A stretch of 51,355 nucleotides of DNA from Paenisporosarcina sp049671445 (GCF_049671445.1 NZ_JBATUX010000080.1:1-51355), one strand, 5' to 3'. Counted from the first letter of the stretch, positions 34,186 through 43,380 are shown. Notes: generated from the sequence alone by a model not told the origin. Numbers and translations are program-made.

Positions 34186-34362
34186 CAAATTAACCCCGTT
34201 AAGCAAGATGTTTTCTGCATGTGGTGTATAACTCGCCCGATTCCATCTAGCCTCAACTCTAAGAAGTTAGTTATATCAAGGGACGTCATTTTCATTTCAT
34301 CTGCCTTACATGGTAATATGAAGGGAGATAACGATTTTTATGCGTAGAGGAGTGGAAAAGTA

Positions 34363-36987
34363 TTGAGCAAAAATAAAGTTTTATTACTAGATGGGAATAG
34401 CTTAGCGTATCGAGCATTTTTCGCACTTCCATTACTAACGAATGAACACGGAATACATACCAATTCTGTTTATGGGTTTACCATGATGCTACAAAAAATA
34501 TTAGACGAAGAACAACCAAGTCATATGCTAGTGGCATTTGATGCTGGAAAAACTACGTTCAGACACACGACATTTGGCGAGTACAAAGGTGGACGTCAAA
34601 AAACCCCACCCGAGCTTTCTGAGCAATTCCCATATTTACGTAAGCTACTAACAGCTTATCAAATCCCTCAATATGAGCTGTCGATGTACGAAGCTGATGA
34701 TATTATTGGAACGCTTAGTAAACAGGCTGAAGCAAAGGGAGAAGAAGTAATCATTGTCTCAGGTGATAAGGATTTAACTCAACTTTCTTCAGATACAACA
34801 ACCGTTTACATTACGCGAAAAGGCATCACTGATATGGAGAAATATACACCAGCTCATATCCAAGAGAAATATGGCATAACACCTAATCAAATTATTGATA
34901 TGAAAGGTTTGATGGGTGATTCTTCAGATAATATTCCAGGTGTCCCTGGAGTGGGAGAAAAAACTGCACTGAAACTTTTAATTGAACATCACTCAGTTGA
35001 TGGCGTTTACAAAGGAATTGCTCAGCTTAAAGGTAAGCTTAAAGAGAAGCTTGAAGCCAATGAAGAACAAGCGAAAATGAGTAAAGTACTAGCAACCATC
35101 GAAACAGAGGCTCCAATTACAATCGGTCTCGACGATTTATCATATAAAGGACCGGACATGGATCAGGTGATTAAAATTTGGCAAGAGTTGGCTTTCAAGT
35201 CGTTACTCGAAAAAACAACATATGCTCAAGTAGAAGAAGCAAAGGCTGACATAACATTTACGCAGTTAACCGAGATAACGGATGAGCATTTGTCTGATGA
35301 AATGGCCGTTCATTTAGAACTTTATGATGAACAATATCACACTGCCGATATGTTAGGGATTGCCCTTGTTGATGACAAACATGCTTACTTCATTAAGGTC
35401 GAGAATGCGTTTGCTTCAGAATCATTCCGCACATGGCTAGCCGATGATAGCAAGAAGAAAAGATTAGTTGATTCAAAAGCATCTCTTGCAGCCTTTCATC
35501 GTAACGATGTCTTGCTCGATGGAGTTGAATTCGATTTTGTCTTAGCTGCTTATATTGTCAATCCAGCAATTACGTCTGACGATGTCGCAGTATTATCTCG
35601 CGAATTCGGCTACGGCGATGTGTTCACTAATGAACAAGTGTATGGAAAAGGCGCAAAAAAATCAGTTCCTTCAGATGCAGAGCTAGGAGAACATGTTGTT
35701 AGAAAAGCAATGGCCGTGTGGAATTTGCGTGCAATAATGGATCAAAAATTAAAAGACAATGAACAATATGAACTTTATCAAGACTTAGAGTTACCTTTGG
35801 CAACCATTCTTGGGAAAATGGAGTCTGATGGTGTAAATGTGGATCGTCAAACACTTCTCGACATTGGAGAAGATTTAGCTGGAAAGTTAACGGAGATAGA
35901 ACAAACGATTTACAATGCAGCTGGAGAAACATTTAATATTAATTCACCAAAACAACTAGGTGTGATTCTATTCGAAAAACTAGGACTTCCAGCGTTGAAA
36001 AAAACGAAAACAGGATATTCGACTGCAGCTGACGTGCTAGAAAAATTAGAAGGTAAACACGAAGTGATCTCACATATTCTGTTGTTCCGTCAATTAGGGA
36101 AGTTACAGTCTACGTATATCGAAGGATTATTGAAAGAAATTCACAAAGATGATGGCAAGATTCATACAAGATACCAACAAGCGCTCACACAAACAGGGCG
36201 TTTGAGTTCCACGAATCCAAACTTACAAAATATTCCTGTAAGACTAGAAGAAGGTCGCAAAATTCGTAAAGCATTTGTTCCTTCACAACCTGGTTGGGTT
36301 TTATTTGCTGCAGATTATTCTCAAATCGAGTTACGTGTGTTAGCGCATATGTCCGATGATGAAGAGTTAATCTCTGCTTTCCGCAATGACTTAGATATCC
36401 ATACGAAAACGGCAATGGATGTATTTCATGTAGAAGCGGATGCCGTAACGTCTGATATGCGTCGTGCTGCTAAGGCTGTAAACTTTGGAATTGTTTATGG
36501 AATCAGTGATTATGGGTTGTCCCAAAACCTATCGATAACACGTAAAGAAGCGGCTGAATTTATTGATCGATATTTAAAGAGCTTCCCAGGTGTTAAACAA
36601 TATATGGATGATATCGTTCATGATGCTAAAAAATCAGGTTTTGTTACGACGATTTTAAACAGAAGAAGATACTTGCCTGATATTACTAGTTCAAACTTTA
36701 ATTTACGTGGCTTTGCTGAACGAACTGCAATGAATACACCCATTCAAGGGAGTGCAGCAGACATTATCAAAAAAGCTATGATTGATATGGCTGCTCGTTT
36801 AGAAAAGGAAAATTTACAAGCAACGATGCTTCTACAAGTACATGATGAATTGATATTTGAAGCACCGCCAGAAGAAATTGCGATATTAGAAAAAATCGTA
36901 CCTGAAGTAATGGAACATGCGATTGAATTAAAAGTTCCACTCAAAGTTGATTATGCATATGGACCAACTTGGTACGATACGAAGTAA
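34363..36987 (+). CDS. polA: DNA polymerase I
   Basis: 874 residues; fills gaps in Okazaki fragment maturation and excision repair. N-terminal 5'-3' exonuclease/FEN domain (about 1-290; LLDGNSLAYRAFFALP, DKDLTQL), a degenerate 3'-5' exonuclease-like domain (about 300-465) lacking the usual proofreading carboxylates as in other Bacillus enzymes, and the polymerase domain with DYSQIELRVLAH (motif A), RRAAKAVNFGIVYGIS (motif B) and QVHDEL (motif C). Starts at TTG 34363 after GAGGAG. Followed at 12 nt by mutM, then coaE, as one operon. Confidence 0.97.
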   Translation: MSKNKVLLLDGNSLAYRAFFALPLLTNEHGIHTNSVYGFTMMLQKILDEEQPSHMLVAFDAGKTTFRHTTFGEYKGGRQKTPPELSEQFPYLRKLLTAYQIPQYELSMYEADDIIGTLSKQAEAKGEEVIIVSGDKDLTQLSSDTTTVYITRKGITDMEKYTPAHIQEKYGITPNQIIDMKGLMGDSSDNIPGVPGVGEKTALKLLIEHHSVDGVYKGIAQLKGKLKEKLEANEEQAKMSKVLATIETEAPITIGLDDLSYKGPDMDQVIKIWQELAFKSLLEKTTYAQVEEAKADITFTQLTEITDEHLSDEMAVHLELYDEQYHTADMLGIALVDDKHAYFIKVENAFASESFRTWLADDSKKKRLVDSKASLAAFHRNDVLLDGVEFDFVLAAYIVNPAITSDDVAVLSREFGYGDVFTNEQVYGKGAKKSVPSDAELGEHVVRKAMAVWNLRAIMDQKLKDNEQYELYQDLELPLATILGKMESDGVNVDRQTLLDIGEDLAGKLTEIEQTIYNAAGETFNINSPKQLGVILFEKLGLPALKKTKTGYSTAADVLEKLEGKHEVISHILLFRQLGKLQSTYIEGLLKEIHKDDGKIHTRYQQALTQTGRLSSTNPNLQNIPVRLEEGRKIRKAFVPSQPGWVLFAADYSQIELRVLAHMSDDEELISAFRNDLDIHTKTAMDVFHVEADAVTSDMRRAAKAVNFGIVYGISDYGLSQNLSITRKEAAEFIDRYLKSFPGVKQYMDDIVHDAKKSGFVTTILNRRRYLPDITSSNFNLRGFAERTAMNTPIQGSAADIIKKAMIDMAARLEKENLQATMLLQVHDELIFEAPPEEIAILEKIVPEVMEHAIELKVPLKVDYAYGPTWYDTK

Positions 36988-36999
36988 GGGGGCCGAAAA

Positions 37000-37872
37000 A
37001 TGCCTGAATTACCAGAGGTAGAGGGAGTCGTAAACTCCCTTAAGCCTGTTGCTACTGGAAAGACCATTGAAGAAGTTACTCTTTCAACTGTCTTAGAAGT
37101 GTCCCGTAAGGCGGGGAAGCAAGCAATTATCAAAGGAAGCGAGCTCACTCATTTTAAACAAGAACTAGTTGATGCCAAAATCATTCAAATCGTAAGAAGA
37201 TCAAAGTATATCTATTTTCATTTAGAAAAAAACCACAAGAATCTGTTATTAGTGAATCATCTTGGAATGACTGGTGCGTGGTTCTACGTTCACGAAACAC
37301 ATGAAATTACAGAAGAGAAATTCAGAAAACACATCCATGTGATATTTAGACTAAATGATGGTATGTTGTTGGTTTATGCGGATATTCGCAGATTCGGCGA
37401 AATGCGTTTACTAGAATCAGAAGAACAATTCCCTCCATTATTACTAATGGCTCCTGAACCGTTTGATGAATCGGCACGAGACCATTTTCTTGATATGTCT
37501 AAGCTTGTGAAATATCAGAATAAGTCCATTAAAGAAGTCATTATGGATGGTCAAGTTATTTCTGGATGCGGCAATATCTATGCAACAGAAGCATTATTTC
37601 GTATGAACATTCATCCAGCAAGGAAAGTAAACCGTATTAGTCAAAAAAGACTTAGCGAACTTTTTCACACGGTAGTCGTTGTATTAAATGAAAGTATTTT
37701 AGTTGGTGGCAGCTCCATCTCGGATTATCGCAACATCAATGGTGAAGCTGGAGGTATGCAACATAGATTACAAATGTATGGGAAGAAACAATGTCCACAT
37801 TGCTTAATCCCTACAAAACAACGTGTGCTAGGAGGACGAAACTCTTGGTACTGTCCTTCATGTCAACGATAA
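37000..37872 (+). CDS. mutM: formamidopyrimidine-DNA glycosylase
   Basis: 290 residues. Bifunctional glycosylase/AP lyase for 8-oxoguanine. N-terminal MPELPEVE with catalytic Pro2 and Glu3, HLGMTGAW, the GNIYATEALFRMNIHPARK helix-two-turn-helix region, SSISDYRNINGEAGGMQ, and a C-terminal zinc finger (CPHC ... CPSC). AAGGGGG precedes the ATG. Co-transcribed with polA and coaE; ytaF, which follows mutM in B. subtilis, is missing. Confidence 0.96.
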   Translation: MPELPEVEGVVNSLKPVATGKTIEEVTLSTVLEVSRKAGKQAIIKGSELTHFKQELVDAKIIQIVRRSKYIYFHLEKNHKNLLLVNHLGMTGAWFYVHETHEITEEKFRKHIHVIFRLNDGMLLVYADIRRFGEMRLLESEEQFPPLLLMAPEPFDESARDHFLDMSKLVKYQNKSIKEVIMDGQVISGCGNIYATEALFRMNIHPARKVNRISQKRLSELFHTVVVVLNESILVGGSSISDYRNINGEAGGMQHRLQMYGKKQCPHCLIPTKQRVLGGRNSWYCPSCQR

Positions 37873-37884
37873 GAGGATGAACAT

Positions 37885-38478
37885 ATGATGATTATAGGAT
37901 TAACTGGAAGTATTGCGAGTGGTAAAAGCACGATTTCTGCCATGTTAAAAGAAAAAGGATATCCGATAATCGATGCTGACTTAGTTGCTCGATTAGTCGT
38001 AGAACCAGGCACATCAAATTTGCAAGAAATAGAACGTCAATTTGGAGCTTCTGTAATAAATGAGGATGGCACATTAAATCGTGATGCATTGGGTAAACGG
38101 ATTTTTAATGATCCGGCAAAAAGGAAACAATTAAACGACTTGATGCATCCAGCCATTCGAAGCGAAATGTTGCGTCAGCGAGATGAACTTTTTAAGAGCG
38201 GTCATAAGACCTTGATTATGGATATTCCTTTGCTCTTTGAGAGTAGACTGCAACATTTCGTTGATAAAATATTAGTAGTGTCTGTAACCGAAGAGATGCA
38301 ATTGGAACGATTAATGAATCGTAATTCGCTGTCAAAAGAAGAAGCAACATCAAGAATCCATTCCCAATTACCAGTTTCCGAAAAAGAAAAAGGTGCAGAT
38401 GCGGTCATCTATAATAACGGGACGATTGCACAATCACAGCAACAATTAGAGCGTATATTAGTTGAGTGGGACATTTAA
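37885..38478 (+). CDS. coaE: dephospho-CoA kinase
   Basis: 197 residues; the last step of coenzyme A synthesis. P-loop LTGSIASGKST near the N terminus, DADLVARLVVEPG, LDRDALG-like block NRDALGKRIF, and MDIPLLFESRLQ. RBS AAGAGGATG; tandem ATGs at 37885 and 37888 leave the exact start open by one codon. It follows mutM directly, 12 nt apart. Confidence 0.95.
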   Translation: MMIIGLTGSIASGKSTISAMLKEKGYPIIDADLVARLVVEPGTSNLQEIERQFGASVINEDGTLNRDALGKRIFNDPAKRKQLNDLMHPAIRSEMLRQRDELFKSGHKTLIMDIPLLFESRLQHFVDKILVVSVTEEMQLERLMNRNSLSKEEATSRIHSQLPVSEKEKGADAVIYNNGTIAQSQQQLERILVEWDI

Positions 38479-38489
38479 CGTCCCACTTT
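38466..38489 (+). terminator. coaE hairpin terminator (weak tail)
   Basis: AGTGGGAC and GTCCCACTT pair across a 7-nt loop that includes the coaE stop codon. The tail is only TTCTG, so termination may be partial. Confidence 0.5.
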
Positions 38490-38543
38490 CTGAATAATAG
38501 AACATTTCTATATTGCTAACTTTGGGTTTATCTTAATTTGAAA

Positions 38544-38554
38544 TGTGTTATACT
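38544..38554 (+). promoter_or_regulatory. CcpN-like operator over the gapB -10 box
   Basis: TGTGTTATACT matches every position of TRTGHYATAYW, the CcpN consensus as I remember it from B. subtilis, where CcpN represses gapB and pckA on glycolytic carbon. The match includes the -10 candidate TATACT (38549-38554). Confidence 0.65.
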
Positions 38555-38604
38555 AATAACAGGATAAAGACTAACAGTAGAACATACTTGTAGGGGGATT
38601 TTTG

Positions 38605-39627
38605 ATGCCAGCTTCTATCGCAATTAATGGTTTTGGCCGCATAGGTCGTATGGTTTTTCGTCAGGCTATTCTTCAAAATGATATAAATGTTGTAGCAATT
38701 AATGCAACATATCCACCAGAAACGTTAGCACATATGATTAAGTATGACACAAACCACGGAACATTTTCCGCTGACATAATCGTTGAAGAAAATGCATTAA
38801 TAGTAAATGGAAAACGAGTTCAATTGGTAGCCGATCGTGATCCTTTAAAGTTGCCTTGGAAAGAAATGAACATCGATATTGTTATAGAAGCAACTGGTAA
38901 ATTTAATGAGCGTGAAAGAGCTGCATTGCATCTTCAAGCAGGAGCGAAAAAAGTCATTTTAACTGCACCTGGAAAAAATGAAGATGTCACGATTGTTATG
39001 GGTGTTAATGAAGATCAATTGAATATTGAGAAACATGATGTTATCTCTAATGCTAGCTGTACTACAAATTGTTTAGCTCCTGTTGCTAAAGTATTAAATG
39101 ATACATTTGGTATTGAAAATGGGCTTATGACAACTGTTCATGCATATACGAATGACCAAATGAATCTTGATAACCCACATAAAGATTTACGTCGAGCTCG
39201 AGCTTGTGCACAATCGATTATACCTACTTCTACGGGTGCCGCGAAAGCGCTATCATTAGTGTTGCCAGAGCTAAAAGGAAAACTTCATGGTCTATCACTC
39301 CGTGTACCTACACCTAATGTGTCACTTGTTGATTTAGTAGTAGATTTAAAAACGGATGTAACTGTAGAAGAAGTAAACGCTGCGTTTATTGAAGCTTCTA
39401 AAGGGTCTATGAAAGGTATCCTTGGATTTACAACTGAACCACTTGTATCCATTGATTTTAATTCTGATCCTCACTCAGCAATCGTGGATGGATTAACAAC
39501 AATGGTTATTGGATCACGTAAAGTTAAAGTACTTGCTTGGTATGATAATGAATGGGGTTACTCAGCTCGAGTAATTGATTTAACGAAAAAAGTTGGAGCA
39601 GCTCTAAAAGATAGAGTGATCGTATAA
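38605..39627 (+). CDS. gapB: glyceraldehyde-3-phosphate dehydrogenase, gluconeogenic GapB type
   Basis: 340 residues from ATG 38605 (AGGGGGAT upstream; a TTG three bases earlier is less likely). NAD(P)-binding INGFGRIGRMVFR, catalytic Cys in SNASCTTNCLAP, His in TVHAYTNDQ, and NEWGYS at the C terminus. The sequence matches the GapB class (LPWKEMNIDIVIEATGKFNERE, HKDLRRARACAQSIIPT), which in B. subtilis works with NADP in gluconeogenesis. The position before speD and nrdR supports this. It has its own terminator. Confidence 0.94.
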   Translation: MPASIAINGFGRIGRMVFRQAILQNDINVVAINATYPPETLAHMIKYDTNHGTFSADIIVEENALIVNGKRVQLVADRDPLKLPWKEMNIDIVIEATGKFNERERAALHLQAGAKKVILTAPGKNEDVTIVMGVNEDQLNIEKHDVISNASCTTNCLAPVAKVLNDTFGIENGLMTTVHAYTNDQMNLDNPHKDLRRARACAQSIIPTSTGAAKALSLVLPELKGKLHGLSLRVPTPNVSLVDLVVDLKTDVTVEEVNAAFIEASKGSMKGILGFTTEPLVSIDFNSDPHSAIVDGLTTMVIGSRKVKVLAWYDNEWGYSARVIDLTKKVGAALKDRVIV

Positions 39628-39630
39628 AAC

Positions 39631-39672
39631 AAAAATCCTTCCTGCTTTTAATTTAGCAGGAAGGATTTTTTT
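39631..39672 (+). terminator. gapB terminator
   Basis: AAAAATCCTTCCTGCT and AGCAGGAAGGATTTTT form a long stem with a T-run. It separates gapB from speD. Confidence 0.92.
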
Positions 39673-39681
39673 CTTAATCTA

Positions 39682-39710
39682 TTGCATTGTAGTTGAATAC
39701 ATCATATAAT
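39682..39710 (+). promoter_or_regulatory. sigma-A promoter for speD
   Basis: TTGCAT (39682-39687), an exact 17-bp spacer and consensus TATAAT (39705-39710). It gives a leader of about 120 nt. The leader holds a hairpin made by GGTTAG and CTAACT around 39748-39773. Confidence 0.75.
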
Positions 39711-39835
39711 GTGATTCGTGTACTTTAAATATACACTGACTACTTAAAGGGTTAGGACCTCTCTGGACTAACTTTCCCCCGTGGTAGTTGACTTTGATGA
39801 TTCAAAAATAACCTTATCAAAGGGGGAAACAAACC

Positions 39836-40228
39836 ATGGAAACAATGGAGACAATGGGTCGTCATGTTATCGCAGAACTATGGGATTGCGAATTTGACAA
39901 AATTAACGATGTGAATTTCATTGAACGTACATTTGTTGAAGCAGCACTTAAATCAGGAGCAGAAGTACGTGAAGTAGCATTCCACAAATTTGCACCACAA
40001 GGTGTAAGTGGAGTCGTGATTATTTCAGAATCACACTTAACGATTCACAGCTTCCCAGAACACGGTTACGCAAGTATTGATGTATATACATGTGGCGATT
40101 TAGATCCAACTATTGCCGCTAAATATATTGCTGATGCACTTGGATCACAAACTCGTGAAATGACAGAAATTCCACGCGGTATGGGTCCGGTTAAAGCGAG
40201 CAAACCTCTCGTAACAGCACATGCATAA
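39836..40228 (+). CDS. speD: S-adenosylmethionine decarboxylase proenzyme
   Basis: 130 residues. Provides the aminopropyl donor for spermidine. The precursor self-cleaves between Glu65 and Ser66 in ISESHLTIHSFPEHGYAS, turning Ser66 into the pyruvoyl cofactor; the catalytic His and Cys (in VYTCGD) are present. Two in-frame ATGs nine bases apart (METMETMGRH); 39836 is preferred because AAAGGGGG is 10 bases before it, and the duplication of MET may be a small local repeat. Monocistronic. Confidence 0.96.
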   Translation: METMETMGRHVIAELWDCEFDKINDVNFIERTFVEAALKSGAEVREVAFHKFAPQGVSGVVIISESHLTIHSFPEHGYASIDVYTCGDLDPTIAAKYIADALGSQTREMTEIPRGMGPVKASKPLVTAHA

Positions 40229-40250
40229 CACATAAACTGTTAAATGAGTA

Positions 40251-40279
40251 AGCAGAGGAAGAAATTCCTCTGCTTTTTC
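40251..40279 (+). terminator. speD terminator
   Basis: AGCAGAGGAA-GAAA-TTCCTCTGCT, a perfect 10-bp stem with GAAA tetraloop and a T-run. Confidence 0.92.
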
Positions 40280-40347
40280 GATTTTTATGAATAATATTTG
40301 ATATAATAAGAACATTAGACGAATGCCGAAACTCAGGAGATTAAAAT

Positions 40348-40815
40348 ATGAGATGTCCAACTTGCCAATATAACGGAACACGAGTCGTGGATTCAAGACC
40401 GGTTGACGACAATAAAGCAATACGCAGAAGAAGAGAATGTGAAGATTGTGGGTTTCGCTTTACTACATTTGAAAAAGTAGAAGAAATGCCACTAATTTTA
40501 GTCAAAAAAGATGGGTCACGAGAAGAGTTTAGCCATGAAAAAGTATTGCGGGGTCTTATTCGTGCATGTGAAAAGCGTCCGGTATCCCTCGATATGCTTG
40601 AAGGTGTCGTTTTCTCTATTGAAAAAGAGTTACGTCGAATAGGAAACTCGGAAGTGAAGTCTGAAGAAGTCGGCGAAATGGTCATGGATCGTTTAGCGAA
40701 AATTGATGAAGTGGCCTATGTGCGTTTTGCATCTGTTTACCGTCAATTTAAAGACATTAATGTGTTTATTGACGAACTAAAAGACTTATTAAAGAAAAAT
40801 CCGGAAAACAAGTAG
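40348..40815 (+). CDS. nrdR: transcriptional repressor NrdR
   Basis: 155 residues. Represses ribonucleotide reductase genes in response to dATP/ATP. N-terminal zinc ribbon (Cys3, Cys6, Cys31, Cys34; RRRRECEDCGFRFTTFE) and an ATP-cone domain (about 49-139; VKKDGSREEFSHEKVLRGL). CAGGAG precedes the ATG. It heads an operon with dnaB and dnaI, the same order as B. subtilis ytcG-dnaB-dnaI. A possible -10 TATAAT is at about 40302-40307. Confidence 0.97.
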   Translation: MRCPTCQYNGTRVVDSRPVDDNKAIRRRRECEDCGFRFTTFEKVEEMPLILVKKDGSREEFSHEKVLRGLIRACEKRPVSLDMLEGVVFSIEKELRRIGNSEVKSEEVGEMVMDRLAKIDEVAYVRFASVYRQFKDINVFIDELKDLLKKNPENK

Positions 40816-40839
40816 AAAGGAACAGGAGGAGGATGTTGT

Positions 40840-42243
40840 ATGCAACTTTTATTTAAAGAACTTCAACCAGTAGATAGCTTCATCATCCAAATGCCTTATC
40901 CACTTGCTGATACCGATCGTCAACTCGTCACAATGTTGTACAAGCCAATCATTGGCTCTGATGCAATGAGTCTATACTGCACGTTATGGGCAGAGTCAGA
41001 GAGTCCTATTACGGAGCAATTATCACATTATTATTTAATGGATGTTTTGAACATGTCATTAAAAAAAATATTTGATGCACGAGTTGCTCTCGAAGCGATT
41101 GGTTTAATGAAGACATGGAAAAAAGATGATCAAGATAAACGCATGTTTATTTATGAAGTAGTGGCACCCCTTGATGCTGCATCGTTTTTCAGTGAGCCGA
41201 TTTTGGCTACGTCCCTATATAGCGTCATTCATGAAAAAGCCTATATCCGTGTAAGAGAAAGATTTGTGAAAAAACAAGCTCAACAAAGTGGCTATGAAAA
41301 CGTCTCAAGGGATTTACAAGACGTCTTTAAAAGTAATCATGATTATACGAAACTTGGACATGTATTCGATCCAGATCAAATGGAACAACCAAGTCGACCG
41401 AATAAATTCCCATTCTATTCAATGGATTTTGATTTCGATCTATTAAAATCTGGATTGTCAGAAGTAATGATTCCTTCAAGTGTTCTAACTTTACCTGTAA
41501 AAGAATTAATTGCGAAAGTGGCTTTTTTGTATTCATTAAATGCGATTGATATGCAAAAGGTATTAATGATGGCAATAGATGACCAAAACCGTGTGACCGA
41601 AGAACGATTGAAAAAAACGGCTGCTGATTACTACAAACTATCAATTTCTTCTAAGCCACCAAGACTTACTCAAAAACTACCACAACAAACTAAAGTCGAA
41701 ACACAAAATTTGGTGCTCTCAAAAGATCAATCTTTAATAAAATATTTAGAAGAGACACCACCGTTAGAAGTGTTGCGTGATCTATCTAATGGTAAAGAAC
41801 CGATGCCAGTTGAAGTGGACTTAGCTAACGAACTGATATTTAAATATAGTTTTCCACCTGCAGTTGTCAACGTTTTATTGCAATTCGTATTAATTCGAGC
41901 CAAAATGAAATTAAATAAGAATTACGTGCATAAAATTGCAGCTCATTGGCAGCGTGAAAACATTCAAACCGCTGAACAAGCCATTGAGATATCCAGGAAA
42001 GAACATGATCAATATTTGGATTGGCAAAATTCAGCGAAGACAGCAACAACAACACCTTACAAACGTAAAAATGTGCGTGATGAGAAAGTGCCTGAGTGGT
42101 TTTACAAAGCGAAAGAATCTCGATCAACTAAACAATCAGTTGAGAATGAAGTAACCGAAGATTGGGAAACCAAAAAACAACAGTTGCTTGAGAAACTCGG
42201 TGTAACAGAGGGGCAGGCGAAAACTAGTGGAACCAATAAGTGA
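40840..42243 (+). CDS. dnaB: replication initiation and membrane attachment protein DnaB
   Basis: 467 residues. With DnaD and DnaI it loads the replicative helicase at oriC in Firmicutes; it is not the helicase itself. N-terminal winged-helix domain (about 1-120; DTDRQLVTMLYKPIIGSDAMSLYCTLW) and C-terminal DnaD/DnaB2-type domain (about 310-400; YSFPPAVVNVLLQFVL). AGGAGGAGG precedes the ATG. It overlaps dnaI by 17 nt, so the two are translationally coupled. Confidence 0.95.
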   Translation: MQLLFKELQPVDSFIIQMPYPLADTDRQLVTMLYKPIIGSDAMSLYCTLWAESESPITEQLSHYYLMDVLNMSLKKIFDARVALEAIGLMKTWKKDDQDKRMFIYEVVAPLDAASFFSEPILATSLYSVIHEKAYIRVRERFVKKQAQQSGYENVSRDLQDVFKSNHDYTKLGHVFDPDQMEQPSRPNKFPFYSMDFDFDLLKSGLSEVMIPSSVLTLPVKELIAKVAFLYSLNAIDMQKVLMMAIDDQNRVTEERLKKTAADYYKLSISSKPPRLTQKLPQQTKVETQNLVLSKDQSLIKYLEETPPLEVLRDLSNGKEPMPVEVDLANELIFKYSFPPAVVNVLLQFVLIRAKMKLNKNYVHKIAAHWQRENIQTAEQAIEISRKEHDQYLDWQNSAKTATTTPYKRKNVRDEKVPEWFYKAKESRSTKQSVENEVTEDWETKKQQLLEKLGVTEGQAKTSGTNK

Positions 42244-43168
42244 AACATTAAAGCGAGTCGTAAATGCAGATGCATTTACGGAGCGATATGAAAAAATGAA
42301 ATCTGAGATTCTTGAAAACGATGGAGTTCAAGCATTTTTAGCTGCAAATGGAGATATTGTAAACAAAGCGATTGTAGACCGCGGTCTCGGGAAATTATAC
42401 GAGTATACAACTCAAAATCATGATTGTGAAACATGTGAAAACGTTGCGAACTGCGAGAACATCATGAAAGGCTATGTGCCGCAATTAACAATGATTCGTG
42501 GATTAATTGATCTTGATTATTCAAGATGTCGTCAAAAGATTGTTGAGGACGAACGTCGTGAAGTATCTGCGATGATTTCGAGCATGCACATGCCAAAAGA
42601 TGTTTTGAAAGCAAGACTTGCAACGGTTACTTATGATCACAATACACGTGTTAATCTTGGAACTGCTGCCAACACTTTTATGGAAGAACTTAAATCGACA
42701 GGCCAATTACCTTCAAAAGGTTTTTATATTTATGGGGAGTTCGGTGTCGGCAAGTCCTATGTATTGGGTGCACTTGCAAATGAACTTGCTGAACAAAAAA
42801 TCAAAACAGTTCTGGTTTATGTTCCAGAATTTTTACGCGAAATGAAACACGCTATCCAAGATCAATCGCTTCAAGAAAAAGTAGATTATGTGAAAAAAGC
42901 TCCTGTGCTTATGCTCGATGACTTAGGAGCAGAAACATTATCAACTTGGACTCGAGATGAGATTTTAGGGACCGTATTGCATTACCGAATGGCAGAAAAC
43001 TTGCCTACATTTATCACTTCGAATTTCGACTACGATGGATTAGAAGAACACTTAGCTTATTCAAGTAAAGGGGAGCGAGAGCTTGTAAAAGCTGCTCGTA
43101 TTATGGAACGAATCCGTTCGATAACCATTCCCATGCGCTTAAGCGGGAAAAACAGAAGAGATGGCTAA
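42227..43168 (+). CDS. dnaI: primosomal protein DnaI (helicase loader)
   Basis: 313 residues from GTG 42227. N-terminal domain (1-120) with a zinc-binding cluster (HDCETCENVANC) and AAA+ ATPase domain: Walker A GEFGVGKSY, Walker B VLMLDDLGAE, sensor 1 TFITSNFD and the arginine motif in the C-terminal IMERIRSI. It loads the DnaC helicase. The start lies inside dnaB with GAGGGG upstream. A terminator follows, and ytxB/ytxC of B. subtilis are absent. Confidence 0.95.
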   Translation: MEPISETLKRVVNADAFTERYEKMKSEILENDGVQAFLAANGDIVNKAIVDRGLGKLYEYTTQNHDCETCENVANCENIMKGYVPQLTMIRGLIDLDYSRCRQKIVEDERREVSAMISSMHMPKDVLKARLATVTYDHNTRVNLGTAANTFMEELKSTGQLPSKGFYIYGEFGVGKSYVLGALANELAEQKIKTVLVYVPEFLREMKHAIQDQSLQEKVDYVKKAPVLMLDDLGAETLSTWTRDEILGTVLHYRMAENLPTFITSNFDYDGLEEHLAYSSKGERELVKAARIMERIRSITIPMRLSGKNRRDG

Positions 43169-43194
43169 CGTCATAAAATAAGTAATAATTTGTG

Positions 43195-43227
43195 CTACCA
43201 GACAACTAGTGTCTGGTAGTTTTTTTT
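43195..43227 (+). terminator. nrdR-dnaB-dnaI terminator
   Basis: CTACCAGAC and GTCTGGTAG form the stem with a 7-nt loop and a run of eight Ts. Confidence 0.9.
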
Positions 43228-43261
43228 ATAGAAGAAAGTATGTTTTTATGGGGACAAATGG

Positions 43262-43380
43262 GTGAAAGGGAATAACAGTATTCTGAAAAGGAATAACGTG
43301 TTGCTGAATGGGAATAAATCCGTCGTGAACGGGAATAAATACCGAGTGAATAGGATTAACACAAAATGAAGAGGAATAAA
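43262..43380. repeat. 21-bp tandem repeat array with GGGAATAA cores
   Basis: GGAATAA recurs at 43269, 43290, 43311, 43332, 43353 (as GGATTAA) and 43373, that is 21, 21, 21, 21 and 20 bp apart, usually preceded by TGAA. Flanks within units vary. It lies in the 398-bp spacer between the dnaI terminator and the iron-transport promoter; the other content there is the promoter and Fur sites. Confidence 0.9.

Noticed and set aside
34051..34347. Open frame with repeating FQLEPQI heptads
   Set aside because: The heptad is a by-product of the 21-bp DNA repeat; there is no good RBS and the rest of the frame resembles no protein.
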